Positions 1 to 7,424 of a stretch of 18,547 nucleotides of DNA are shown in pieces. The stretch comes from an uncultured Clostridia bacterium (GTDB taxonomy: Bacteria; Bacillota; Clostridia; Oscillospirales; Acutalibacteraceae). The stretch spans positions 1-18,547 of the forward strand of contig CANQLQ010000009.1 of the NCBI GenBank assembly GCA_947624755.1. The letters run 5' to 3'. Made by a program: the position numbers and the translations under genes. Under the pieces are notes generated by a model. The model had not been told where the DNA came from. It ran no database searches and worked only from the letters and a program-made list of their open reading frames with translations. Every line of letters begins with the position of its first letter. The first letter of the stretch is position 1.

Positions 1-106
1 CGCGGTGTAAAATTATAATTTTATATAATTCCTATCCCGCGTAACTCCTGCGGGCGATGCCCGCTCGCCAATTAGGACACCCTGAATTAATCAGCGTTTC
101 CTTAAG
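1..106 (+). repeat. Right-hand part of a long interspersed element with terminal inverted repeat
   Basis: This stretch matches 1324-1475 in the same orientation: a CGCGG(T/A)GTAAAATT block, an AT-rich stretch, a CCCGC(G/A)TAACT block, then an end reading GATTAATCAGCGTTTCCTTAAG-like at 84-106. It holds one 27-base hairpin unit (38-64) where the other copy has three. The sequence 9-22 is a perfect AT palindrome, and 1-5 can pair with 37-41. The left part of the element lies outside the window. No coding potential is evident. The match to the second copy is read directly; calling it a mobile or MITE-like element is inference. Confidence 0.75.
38..64. repeat. Single 27-base hairpin unit inside the element at 1-106
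   Basis: The unit has the form CGCGTAA(C/T)TCCT followed by a perfect stem GCGGGC (50-55), loop GAT (56-58) and GCCCGC (59-64). It is nearly identical to the third unit of the tandem array at 1416-1442, differing at one spacer base. Confidence 0.7.
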
Positions 107-195
107 TATTATTATTTGGTGTGGTGTGCGTTCCGGCAGTTTTTTGACCTTTGCGTCATGCTTCGCATACCACATTTTCTTATGGGATTCCTTAG
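107..195. repeat. Possible degenerate copy of the interspersed element beside rluA
   Basis: There is no gene here. Part of it (around 129-164) loosely resembles the right arm of the palindromic element at 18485-18516 (a GCC/GGC block, a run of T, then CCTTTG/GCTTTG). The last ten bases read GATTCCTTAG, which looks like an element right end and contains the rluA stop codon (192-194, minus strand). The similarity is weak and was judged by eye. An alternative is that this is simply rluA 3' flanking sequence with no defined function. Confidence 0.3.
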
Positions 196-1157
196 TTATC
201 GCCTAACTGCTCAAATTCCTCCCTGAACCAAACTTGTGCAACTTCAAACTCCTTACCGTCAAGATAAGAAAGCCCCTCGGCGTCCGTGGTAAAGTCAAAT
301 TTCAGTTTGTACGAACAAAGGCATTGCTTTTTAAAACCGGTTTTTTTGTTAAGAGCATTTGTGCCGTATTTACCGTCAGCCAAAAGCGGACACCCTATTG
401 AGGCCATATGCGCCCTTATCTGGTGGGTTCTTCCCGTGAGAAGTTCAATTTCAACAAGGCTTAAATTGTTTTTTGATTTTAAAACTTTATATTTCGTTCT
501 GATAAGCTTTGCGCCTTCGGTTTTCTTTTGGCTTACAAAGACCTTGTTTTTCTTTTCATCTTTAAAAAGGTAGCCTTCGAGAGTTGCACTTTCCGGCTTT
601 GGCTTGCCGTGAACGACGCAAAGATAAAACTTGTGAAGCTCTCTGTCTTTCATTTTTTGGTTCAAAACCCGAAGAGCTTCGGCGGTTTTTGCGGCTATTA
701 CAATGCCGCTTGTGTTTCGGTCAATGCGGTTGACAAGAGCGGGAGTGAACGAATTTTCGTCTGCGGGGTCATATTCGCCCTTTTCAAAAAGATAACGCTT
801 CACTCTTGTTATGAGAGTGTCAACATACTCGCCCTCGTCCGGGTGAGACAAAAGTCCTGTTTTTTTGTTGAGCAGTAAAATATTCTCGTCCTCATAAACG
901 ATGTCAAGACTTTTTGAGGCGGACATAAAGTCATATCGCGTTTCGCTTTTTTCAAAAAATTCGTCATTTATGTACATATCGACTTTGTCGCCTACAGAAA
1001 GTCTCGTTGAAATTTCGGCTTTTTTGCCGTTGACTTTTATTCTTTTAATGCGAATATATTTGTACATAAGAGCTTTAGGCAGGTTGGGAAGGCTTTTTGT
1101 AAGGAATTTGTCGAGACGTTGGCCGGCGTCGTTCTTAGCAATAATAAAGCTTTTCAA
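192..1157 (-). CDS. RluA-family rRNA/tRNA pseudouridine synthase
   Basis: A 321-residue protein that should isomerise specific uridines to pseudouridine in structured RNA, most likely 23S rRNA. An N-terminal S4 RNA-binding domain covers about residues 13-60 (RLDKFL...IRIKRIKVNGKKA). The catalytic domain follows, with the family motif as NRIDRNTSG (143-151), D146 being the expected catalytic aspartate; the usual H of HRLD is N here, which is common in a Firmicutes subgroup. The RTHQIRAH motif is at 243-250. The start is TTG (1155-1157), preceded by AAAGGAAG (1165-1172 on the minus strand) at good spacing; the nearby ATG is followed at once by a stop. The gene stands alone on the minus strand between two repeat elements, and its upstream region runs into the element at 1181-1475 within 10 bases of the ribosome site. 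The family is certain, the exact target uridine is not. Confidence 0.93.
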   Translation of the reverse strand: MKSFIIAKNDAGQRLDKFLTKSLPNLPKALMYKYIRIKRIKVNGKKAEISTRLSVGDKVDMYINDEFFEKSETRYDFMSASKSLDIVYEDENILLLNKKTGLLSHPDEGEYVDTLITRVKRYLFEKGEYDPADENSFTPALVNRIDRNTSGIVIAAKTAEALRVLNQKMKDRELHKFYLCVVHGKPKPESATLEGYLFKDEKKNKVFVSQKKTEGAKLIRTKYKVLKSKNNLSLVEIELLTGRTHQIRAHMASIGCPLLADGKYGTNALNKKTGFKKQCLCSYKLKFDFTTDAEGLSYLDGKEFEVAQVWFREEFEQLGDN

Positions 1158-1285
1158 TTCATTACTTCCTTTAAGTTTAATTAAAGAAACCTCTGATTAA
1201 ATCCCAAGGCTTAATACTAATCTTGCTTGAAAATATTTAGTAATACTTTGCCAAAATACTCTGCATTACCTTAGATTTTTGCAGT

Positions 1286-1315
1286 ATAATAAAGATACTT
1301 ACAAATTAGAGACAA
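1286..1315 (-). promoter_or_regulatory. Candidate sigma-A promoter for rluA, inside the repeat element
   Basis: On the minus strand a TTGTCT box (1310-1315) is followed after 18 bases by TATTAT (1286-1291). The match to TTGACA/TATAAT is 4/6 and 5/6. It points at rluA, which has only about 8 bases between its ribosome site and the element, so transcription must start in or beyond the element. AT-rich DNA gives chance matches, so this remains tentative. Confidence 0.25.
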
Positions 1316-1360
1316 AGTGTTTTCGCGGAGTAAAATTGTAATTCTATAAAATTTCTATCC

Positions 1361-1442
1361 CGCATAACTGCCGCACGCCATGCGTGTCCGCGTAATTCCC
1401 GCAGGCGATGCCTGCCGCGTAATTCCTGCGGGCGATGCCCGC
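1361..1442. repeat. Three tandem hairpin units with compensatory stem changes
   Basis: Units at 1361-1388, 1389-1415 and 1416-1442 share a CGC(A/G)TAA(C/T)T... lead followed by a six-base stem and a three-base loop. The stems are GCACGC/GCGTGT (loop CAT), GCAGGC/GCCTGC (loop GAT) and GCGGGC/GCCCGC (loop GAT). The bases differ but pairing is kept in all units apart from one G-T wobble. Units are joined directly with no unique spacer, so this is not a CRISPR array. Confidence 0.75.
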
Positions 1443-1475
1443 CTGAGTATTAGATTTAATCAGAGCTTCATTAAG

Positions 1476-1649
1476 TATGGTAAGACAATATTATCATATC
1501 TTTCATTTTACGGCAATAGAAAAGAATATTATTCATATTATTTTTTATTTCTATTTATTAAAATATTAACTTATCTTAAGGTAAACCCTTCAAAGCTTTT
1601 TGCTTCTTTGTATGGTATTGCCTTAAAGATTTTGCAATAGAGGTTATTT
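1476..1649. other. AT-rich spacer upstream of the acyltransferase-like gene
   Basis: The gap between rluA and the next gene (1158-1649) is 492 bases. The repeat element fills 1181-1475 and the remaining 174 bases are AT-rich. I see no RNA gene, no clear terminator and no convincing promoter here, although the promoter for the 1650-5161 gene group should lie in this stretch or in the element. The only clear signal is the AGAGG ribosome site at 1639-1643. Confidence 0.5.
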
Positions 1650-2921
1650 ATGAAAAATAACGGTTTGGACTGGTTCAGACTCGACAATGCCGCAAAAATA
1701 TTTCCCGGGCAAAATTCCCGCTCGTGGTCAAATGTATTTCGTCTTGCCGCTGAACTAAAAGAAGAAGTTGACCCGGTAACGCTTGAAAAAGCGCTTAATA
1801 ATATACTCAAAAGATTTCCGAGCTTTGACGTCAGGATAAGACGCGGATTTTTTTGGTATTACCTTGAAAAGAATCCGGACAAAGCAAAGGTTACACCCGA
1901 TATAAAAAACTATTGTTACCGGGTTAAATTTAAAGAAAATGACGGTTTTCTTTTCAGGGTTTATTTTCATTCAAAGCGTATTGCAATCGACAGCTATCAC
2001 GTTGTAACCGACGGTTACGGCTGCACGGTTTTTCTTTCAACTCTTATCGGAGAATATCTTCGTCTTAAAGAAAAAAAGATTTCCTATGGGGAATTTGTTC
2101 TAAATCCCGGAGATTTGCCGTCAAAGCAAGAGACAGAGGACGCATATCCGCGTTTTGCCGACTCAAAGGTCAAGTATGACCGAAAAGATAAGTTTGTCTA
2201 TCATGCCGTCGGAACAAGACTTCCAATGTATATGTGCAATTACACTGTCGGCATAATGTCCTTTGAACAAATTCATAAAATTACAAAAGGCTACGGTGTT
2301 ACGGTAACCGAATTTTTTGCCGCAATGCTTCTTGATATTCATTACCGCAAACAGCTTTCCGAAAAGAAAAAGCAAAAGGAAGTCAGCGTACAGATACCGG
2401 TAAATCTTCGCAAGTTCTTCCCGACAAAAACCCTTCGCAACTTTGTTTTGTGCCTTCGTGTGAAAATAAATCCGAATATGGGCGAATACACCTTTGAGGA
2501 GCTTTTGAAAATTGTTTCGTATCAGCTAAGGCTTGCTAACGACAAAAGGGAAGTCAACTCAATGATGACTCAGAATTTAAAAATTGAGCGCAATCCCATT
2601 GCAAGAGCTTTGCCTCTTTTTGTCAAAAATATCGGTGTCAGTCTGGCTTTCTTTTTTACCGGCGAACAGACCACATCGGCTCTAATTTCAAATATCGGAG
2701 TAGTAAAACTACCCGAGGAATTTTATAAATATGTTGAAAAATTTATGTTTTTTACAGGCCCCGGAATTGTAAACGCCGCTCGCTGCGGTGTAATAACCTT
2801 GGGGGACAAGCTTGTCTTTTCTTTTTCCGACCGCTATGAAGAAAGCGATATTGAAAGAGAATTTTTTACAAGGCTTGTAAAAATGGGCATTCATGTAAAA
2901 ATTGAAAGCAACAGAGAATAG
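1650..2921 (+). CDS. Condensation-fold acyltransferase-like protein (alcohol acetyltransferase/WS-DGAT-like)
   Basis: A 423-residue protein with the look of the CoA-dependent acyltransferase/condensation superfamily. The signature is HVVTDG at residues 117-122, matching the HxxxDG active-site motif in which the histidine acts as general base. It lies after an N-terminal region typical of the fold (residues 27-60, FRLAAELKEEVDPVTLEKAL...RFPSF). There is no carrier-protein or adenylation domain, so it is a stand-alone enzyme rather than part of a peptide synthetase module. The likely reaction is acyl transfer to an alcohol or amine, but the substrates cannot be read from sequence. AGAGG at 1639-1643 supports the ATG. 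The next gene begins 10 bases downstream, and the pair looks co-transcribed. The superfamily is fairly safe, the specific function unknown. Confidence 0.72.
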   Translation: MKNNGLDWFRLDNAAKIFPGQNSRSWSNVFRLAAELKEEVDPVTLEKALNNILKRFPSFDVRIRRGFFWYYLEKNPDKAKVTPDIKNYCYRVKFKENDGFLFRVYFHSKRIAIDSYHVVTDGYGCTVFLSTLIGEYLRLKEKKISYGEFVLNPGDLPSKQETEDAYPRFADSKVKYDRKDKFVYHAVGTRLPMYMCNYTVGIMSFEQIHKITKGYGVTVTEFFAAMLLDIHYRKQLSEKKKQKEVSVQIPVNLRKFFPTKTLRNFVLCLRVKINPNMGEYTFEELLKIVSYQLRLANDKREVNSMMTQNLKIERNPIARALPLFVKNIGVSLAFFFTGEQTTSALISNIGVVKLPEEFYKYVEKFMFFTGPGIVNAARCGVITLGDKLVFSFSDRYEESDIEREFFTRLVKMGIHVKIESNRE

Positions 2922-2931
2922 GAGGGATTAA

Positions 2932-3642
2932 ATGTCCTATTGTGTAAATTGCGGCGTAGAGCTTGACGAAAGCGCAAAAAAGTGCGCCCTTTGCGACACT
3001 CCGGTTATAAATCCAAAGAAACCCGTAAGCGAAGAACAGACGCCTTTTTCAAAAATCGAGCATATACCTGCAAGTCTCAACCACCGTTTTATAGCCTATA
3101 TAATTTCGGTAGCTCTTTTCATACCCAATATTGTCTGTTTTCTTTCAAATGCTGTTTTTCGTTCGGGCGGCTTTTGGTCGCTTTATGTCAACGCAACTTC
3201 ATTTCTTGTTTGGGTGCTTCTTGTTTTTCCGTTTTTTACAAAAAAACTAAGACCTTATCTTATGTGGTTTGTTGATACAATAGGCGTCGCGTTTTATGTT
3301 TATTTCTTTTTTGTTTTAGGCTTTGAAAAGGAAAATTCCGGCTGGTATTATAATTGCGCTTTGCCTATAATTCTTACCGCTTCGTTTCTTATTCTTATTT
3401 TTATGCTATGGCTTAAAAGAAAAAACCGCCATTGGGTTCTCAAATCGACCGCAGTAATGATTATTATAGCTGTACTCTCTCTTGTTTCGGGTTGTGTTAT
3501 AGAATATGCAGCCTCTATACCCCACGCTTTTGATGTTGCCGTTATAATTTTTGTTTCATGCTTTATTGCAATAGTTTTTCTTATCTATTGCTATCGCTCA
3601 AAGCATATGAGACGCTGGCTCGAAAGAAAATTTTTTATCTGA
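2932..3642 (+). CDS. Zinc-ribbon membrane protein with six predicted helices, function unknown
   Basis: A 236-residue protein with an N-terminal zinc ribbon, C4-x2-C7 and C18-x2-C21, a basic/polar linker to about residue 50, and then six hydrophobic segments (about 53-75, 81-102, 108-130, 140-162, 168-190, 200-221), ending in a basic tail (SKHMRRWLERK). The ribbon should be cytoplasmic. It resembles the small DUF families of zinc-ribbon membrane proteins found next to condensation-type acyltransferases in Clostridia (DUF6320 comes to mind from memory, not verified). Its ribosome site AGGAGGG (2920-2926) overlaps the stop codon of the acyltransferase gene, which implies translational coupling and a shared task such as membrane placement of the enzyme or handling of its lipid product. 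That role is inference. Confidence 0.7.
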   Translation: MSYCVNCGVELDESAKKCALCDTPVINPKKPVSEEQTPFSKIEHIPASLNHRFIAYIISVALFIPNIVCFLSNAVFRSGGFWSLYVNATSFLVWVLLVFPFFTKKLRPYLMWFVDTIGVAFYVYFFFVLGFEKENSGWYYNCALPIILTASFLILIFMLWLKRKNRHWVLKSTAVMIIIAVLSLVSGCVIEYAASIPHAFDVAVIIFVSCFIAIVFLIYCYRSKHMRRWLERKFFI

Positions 3643-3649
3643 GGTAATT

Positions 3650-5161
3650 ATGGACAAATATGAAATTCTCTCGGAATATTTCGGATACTCTTCATTCAGA
3701 CCGGGACAGGAAAAAATAATTGATTTAACTTTAAGCGGCAGAGATACTGTTGGTATTATGCCCACAGGGGCGGGAAAGTCAATTTGCTTTCAGGTGCCTG
3801 CCCTCATCTTCGGCGGTGTGACAATTGTTGTCTCACCGCTCATTTCGCTTATGAAAGACCAGGTGAGTTCGCTTTGTCAATGCGGAGTAAAAGCAGCCTT
3901 TATCAATGGTTCACTTTCGCAAAAACAGCTTGCTCTTGCCCTTTCAAGAATGGAAAAGGGCTTTTACAAAATAGTTTATGTTGCCCCGGAAAGGCTTGAA
4001 ACAAGGCAGTTTTTGCAGGCTGTAAGAACGCTTGAAATTTCGTTTGTGTGTGTTGACGAAGCGCATTGCGTTTCACAGTGGGGCAAGGATTTCAGACCAA
4101 GCTATTTACTTATTGATAAATTTATAAAATCACTGCCGAAAAGACCTGTTGTGTGTGCCTTAACCGCAACGGCAACATCGAAAGTCCGTAATGACATAAT
4201 AAATCTTCTCGGACTTGAAAATCCCGATGTTACAGTTTTGAGTTTTGACAGAAAAAATCTTTCCTTTAGCTGTATAAGACCGGAAAGCAAGCCGAAAGAG
4301 CTTAGAAAATTACTTAATTATTTTCGCGGAAAAAGCGGCATAGTCTATTGCTCGTCAAGAAAAAATGTTGAAAGTCTTTTTGAAAAACTGTCTCTTGAGG
4401 GGTACAGCGTTGCAAAATATCATGCGGGAATGGATAAAGACGAAAGAAAACGCAATCAGGAGCTATTCATAACCGACGAAAAAGAAATTATAATAGCGAC
4501 CAACGCCTTCGGAATGGGAATAGACAAATCAAATGTTTCTTTTGTAATTCACTACAATATGCCGGGTGACATCGAAAGCTATTATCAGGAAGCCGGAAGG
4601 GCAGGGCGCGACGGAAACGATGCACACTGCATTTTGATGTATAATAAAGTTGATATAAACACCCAATTGTATTTCATTGAAAATTCCGATGACAACAGGG
4701 AATTATCGCAAAAAGAAAAAGAAAAATTCAAAAAAGTCCGCTTTGAAAAGCTTTCAAAAATGATTGAATATACTGCCTGTAAAACGTGCCTTAGGCAGTT
4801 TATTCTTGAATATTTCGGTGAAAGCTCACCTGATTTTTGCGGTAACTGCTCGGTATGCAAAAAAGAAAAGTTTTTATATTCCGAACCGAGTCACGAAGTA
4901 AAAGTTAAAAAGATTGCCGATGCTTCCTATGACAATGATGCGTTATTTGAAAGACTCAGGGTCTTACGAAAGAAAATTGCCGACGAGCAGGGAGTTCCGG
5001 CCTTTGTTGTGTTTACCGATGCAACGCTCAAAGCAATGGCGAAGAGTCTCGCCCAAAACGAAACTCAGCTTCTTGAAGTACCCGGTGTCGGCAGAAAAAA
5101 GCTTGAAAAATACGGCTGTGCTTTTCTTAGGGAAATTAATTTATTTATAAGTGAAAGTTAA
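3650..5161 (+). CDS. recQ: RecQ-family ATP-dependent DNA helicase lacking the winged-helix domain
   Basis: A 503-residue 3'-to-5' helicase of the RecQ family, expected in recombination repair and fork restart. Motif 0 is FGYSSFRPGQ (11-20), Walker A PTGAGKS (38-44), the DEAH box VDEAHCVSQWG (135-145), and motif VI YYQEAGRAGRDG (311-322). The zinc-binding cysteines are C380, C397, C400 and C403, and an HRDC domain fills about 429-500. E. coli RecQ is about 609 residues and has a winged-helix (RQC) domain of roughly 100 residues between zinc site and HRDC. Here only about 25 residues separate them, so that domain is absent. No frameshift is seen. The ribosome site GAGG overlaps the stop of the preceding gene, 7 bases away. 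The TAA stop is shared with the start of a repeat element. Confidence 0.93.
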   Translation: MDKYEILSEYFGYSSFRPGQEKIIDLTLSGRDTVGIMPTGAGKSICFQVPALIFGGVTIVVSPLISLMKDQVSSLCQCGVKAAFINGSLSQKQLALALSRMEKGFYKIVYVAPERLETRQFLQAVRTLEISFVCVDEAHCVSQWGKDFRPSYLLIDKFIKSLPKRPVVCALTATATSKVRNDIINLLGLENPDVTVLSFDRKNLSFSCIRPESKPKELRKLLNYFRGKSGIVYCSSRKNVESLFEKLSLEGYSVAKYHAGMDKDERKRNQELFITDEKEIIIATNAFGMGIDKSNVSFVIHYNMPGDIESYYQEAGRAGRDGNDAHCILMYNKVDINTQLYFIENSDDNRELSQKEKEKFKKVRFEKLSKMIEYTACKTCLRQFILEYFGESSPDFCGNCSVCKKEKFLYSEPSHEVKVKKIADASYDNDALFERLRVLRKKIADEQGVPAFVVFTDATLKAMAKSLAQNETQLLEVPGVGRKKLEKYGCAFLREINLFISES

Positions 5162-5183
5162 GGAAGCTCTGATTAAATCACGC
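5158..5183 (+). repeat. Left end of the interspersed element, overlapping the recQ stop
   Basis: The sequence TTAAGGAAGCTCTGATTAAA continued to ATCACGC is the best-preserved left terminal repeat in the window and matches 18385-18413. Its second to fourth bases are the recQ stop codon (5159-5161). No matching right end follows; 5184-5264 instead holds small palindromes (CGCTTAAGCG at 5181-5190; CGGT-ATAA-ACCG at 5213-5224). It may be a truncated or decayed copy. Confidence 0.7.
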
Positions 5184-5264
5184 TTAAGCGATGGCTGATT
5201 TTAATTTAGAATCGGTATAAACCGGAGATTCGTCGAGACTTGGTGCATTTTTTAGTTTAAATTG

Positions 5265-5293
5265 TTGAAATGTATCTTTTACGGTGGTATAAT
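5265..5293 (+). promoter_or_regulatory. Sigma-A promoter of the recJ operon
   Basis: TTGAAA (5265-5270), a 17-base spacer, then a perfect TATAAT (5288-5293). Transcription should begin near 5300, leaving a leader of roughly 25 bases before recJ. It is well placed to drive recJ, rel, dtd, the MBL gene and hemZ. Confidence 0.85.
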
Positions 5294-5324
5294 TAAATAA
5301 TATACATAGAAAGTGGGGGTCAAA

Positions 5325-7373
5325 ATGAGCCGAAAAAAATGGGTAACCGCAAAGCCTGACAAAGAGCTTGCCTCAAATATATCGTCACGTTTCGGGATTG
5401 ACCCCTTTGCTGCCTTGCTTCTTGTTTCAAGAGGGATAACGGACGAAGAGAAAATTGAAGACTTTTTTAGCGATGAATATTTTTTCGGCGACCCTTTTGA
5501 ACTTAAAGATATGGACAAAGCGGCAGCACGTATTGAACAGGCGCTTGAAAACGGCGAACGCATTGCGGTTTACGGTGACTATGACGCTGACGGTGTAACT
5601 TCTACTGCCGTTTTGTACCGCTTTTTTGAAATGGTAGGCGCCGATGTAACTTATTATATACCCGACCGTAATTATGAGGGCTACGGACTTAACAAAGAAG
5701 CAATTAAATCTCTTTATGAACGCGGCGTCAATCTTATTGTTACCGTTGATAATGGAATTTCTGCAATAAATGAAGCTATATATATAAAAGAGCTTGGTAT
5801 GAGTCTTGTTGTAACCGACCACCATAAGGCCGGCGGCGAACTTCCGCAAGCGTGCGCCGTTGTTGATGCCCACAGACCCGACTGCCCGAGCAGGTTCAAG
5901 CAATGGTCAGGGGTAGGAATTGTGTTTAAGCTTGTCTGCGCGCTTTCCGGCGGTGACTTTGAAGATGCACTCGATTCTTTTTCGGATATAATTGCGTTAG
6001 GAACTATAGGTGACATCGTATCTCTTACCGGAGAAAACCGCGCCCTTGTAAAAGAAGGACTTAAAAAAATAAACGCAGGAAACAACATAGGAATTGATAC
6101 TCTCAAAAGCGCCTGCGGTCAAGCGGACAAAAAGCTTTCTTCTACCGCTGTCGCGTTCAGTCTTGTTCCGAGAATAAACGCTGTCGGAAGAATAGGAAAA
6201 GCCGAAGACGCTTTTAAACTTCTGATAAGCGACGACATCAATGAAGTTCTTTCGATTTCTCAAATAATTGAACAAGCAAACGCTCAAAGACAGCGCTTTG
6301 AGCAGATTATCGTTGCCGAAGCCGAAGAGCAAATTTCTCAAAGACCGGAAATGCTTTACGACAGAGTTCTTGTTTTTGACGGACTTGACTGGCACGGCGG
6401 TGTAATAGGAATTGCGGCTTCAAGGTTTGTTGAACGCTTCGGTAAACCGTGTATTGTCATAACGAGTGACGGAGAAGAAGCCAAAGGCAGCGCAAGGAGC
6501 ATAGACGGCTTTTCAATGTATGATGCAATTAATAGCTGCCGGGAAATGCTCACACGCTTCGGAGGTCATACTCTTGCGGCAGGCTTCAGCCTTAAAAGCC
6601 GTGATATCGAAAAATTCAGAAAATCAATCAATGAATACGCAAAAATGATAGAAATGCCTTTCGCGAAAGTCAATATCGACTGCTGTCTGCGTCCCGAGTT
6701 TATTTCGTCGGATATCCTTCCGGTTATTGACAGTTTTGAGCCTTTCGGCGCAGATAATCCTCAGCCGATTTTCGGACTGTTCAAGCTTAAGCTTGTAAGT
6801 ATTCAGCCGGTCGGAAACGGTAAACATTTAAGACTTGGTTTTACCCGAAATAAAACTAATATAACTGCTTTTAAATTCGGTATGACACAGCAGGATTTTC
6901 CCTATTTTCCGGGTGATATTCTCGATCTTGCCGTCCGTCTTGAAAAAAATGAATATAAGGGGCAGACAAGGGTAAGCATTTACATAAAAGATATGCGTAT
7001 GAACTCGACTGATGATGAAAAATATCTTTTATCGGTCAGATTATATGAGAAAATAAGACGCGGTGAAGCGGCAACAAAAAACGAAGCAATTAAAGCTTTG
7101 CCGTCGAGAAAATTTGCCGCCGATGTTTTTCGCTTCATACGAGACAGCGGAGGCTGGGGAGCTGATACGGATGTTCTTTGCTATCGTCTGTCCGATGACG
7201 GAAGCAATGCCTGCAAAGTCTTAATGAGTATTGATATTCTTTGCGAACTTGGAATTTTCCGCAAAGAAGGGAACAGAGTTGTTGTATCTGACACTTCTTC
7301 AAAAGTCAATCTTGACGATTCCCAACTTATGTCGCAGCTAAAAAGGATCGCAGGAAAAGATTTGGAAATCTAA
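5325..7373 (+). CDS. recJ: Single-stranded-DNA-specific exonuclease RecJ
   Basis: A DHH-family 5'-to-3' single-strand DNA exonuclease of recombination and mismatch repair, 682 residues from the chosen start. Residues 83-93 are YGDYDADGVTS (metal-binding DxD motif), 164-168 TDHHK gives the DHH motif, 388-393 GSARSI, and 413-422 GGHTLAAGFS marks the DHHA1 domain. An OB-fold region follows, with a C-terminal extension of about 120 residues beyond the usual core, as is common in Firmicutes RecJ. A GTG at 5313 in the same frame is less likely, since the GGGGG ribosome site (5315-5319) lies between it and the ATG at 5325. It is the first gene after the promoter at 5265, 51 bases before rel. Confidence 0.95.
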   Translation: MSRKKWVTAKPDKELASNISSRFGIDPFAALLLVSRGITDEEKIEDFFSDEYFFGDPFELKDMDKAAARIEQALENGERIAVYGDYDADGVTSTAVLYRFFEMVGADVTYYIPDRNYEGYGLNKEAIKSLYERGVNLIVTVDNGISAINEAIYIKELGMSLVVTDHHKAGGELPQACAVVDAHRPDCPSRFKQWSGVGIVFKLVCALSGGDFEDALDSFSDIIALGTIGDIVSLTGENRALVKEGLKKINAGNNIGIDTLKSACGQADKKLSSTAVAFSLVPRINAVGRIGKAEDAFKLLISDDINEVLSISQIIEQANAQRQRFEQIIVAEAEEQISQRPEMLYDRVLVFDGLDWHGGVIGIAASRFVERFGKPCIVITSDGEEAKGSARSIDGFSMYDAINSCREMLTRFGGHTLAAGFSLKSRDIEKFRKSINEYAKMIEMPFAKVNIDCCLRPEFISSDILPVIDSFEPFGADNPQPIFGLFKLKLVSIQPVGNGKHLRLGFTRNKTNITAFKFGMTQQDFPYFPGDILDLAVRLEKNEYKGQTRVSIYIKDMRMNSTDDEKYLLSVRLYEKIRRGEAATKNEAIKALPSRKFAADVFRFIRDSGGWGADTDVLCYRLSDDGSNACKVLMSIDILCELGIFRKEGNRVVVSDTSSKVNLDDSQLMSQLKRIAGKDLEI

Positions 7374-7424
7374 GCTAAAAGTTCAGTATACATAAGATCG
7401 TTCTAATTTGAAAGAAGGAAGAAA

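Larger units (their letters stand above)
1181..1475 (+). repeat. Complete interspersed element with terminal inverted repeats, about 295 bases
   Basis: The left end TTAAAGAAACCTCTGATTAA (1181-1200) and the right end (1453-1475) are imperfect inverted copies of each other. The left interior (1211-1260) closely matches 18419-18470 in the element at the right edge of the window. The right interior (1324-1475) matches 1-106. This copy therefore links the two as one family. It carries three tandem 27-28 base hairpin units (1361-1442). No transposase or other credible protein is encoded. It lies between the divergent rluA and the acyltransferase-like gene and could carry promoter activity for either. 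Confidence 0.8.

Noticed and set aside
1285..1290. TATAAT on the plus strand inside the element as promoter for the gene at 1650
   Set aside because: No recognisable -35 box at 16-18 bases and the distance to the gene is over 350 bases.
1361..1442. Direct repeats of 27 bases as a possible CRISPR array
   Set aside because: Units are joined without spacers, stems differ between units, and there are no cas genes.
1380..1640. Open frame of 86 codons with a repeated RVIPAGDA-like peptide
   Set aside because: It runs through the tandem hairpin units and AT-rich spacer, has no ribosome site, and its repeated peptide simply reflects the DNA repeat.
5313..5324. GTG at 5313 as recJ start
   Set aside because: The GGGGG ribosome site lies between it and the ATG at 5325, which makes the ATG the better start.
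5427..5903. Long antisense open frames within recJ and other genes
   Set aside because: They mirror real genes in other frames, lack ribosome sites and show no recognisable protein features.
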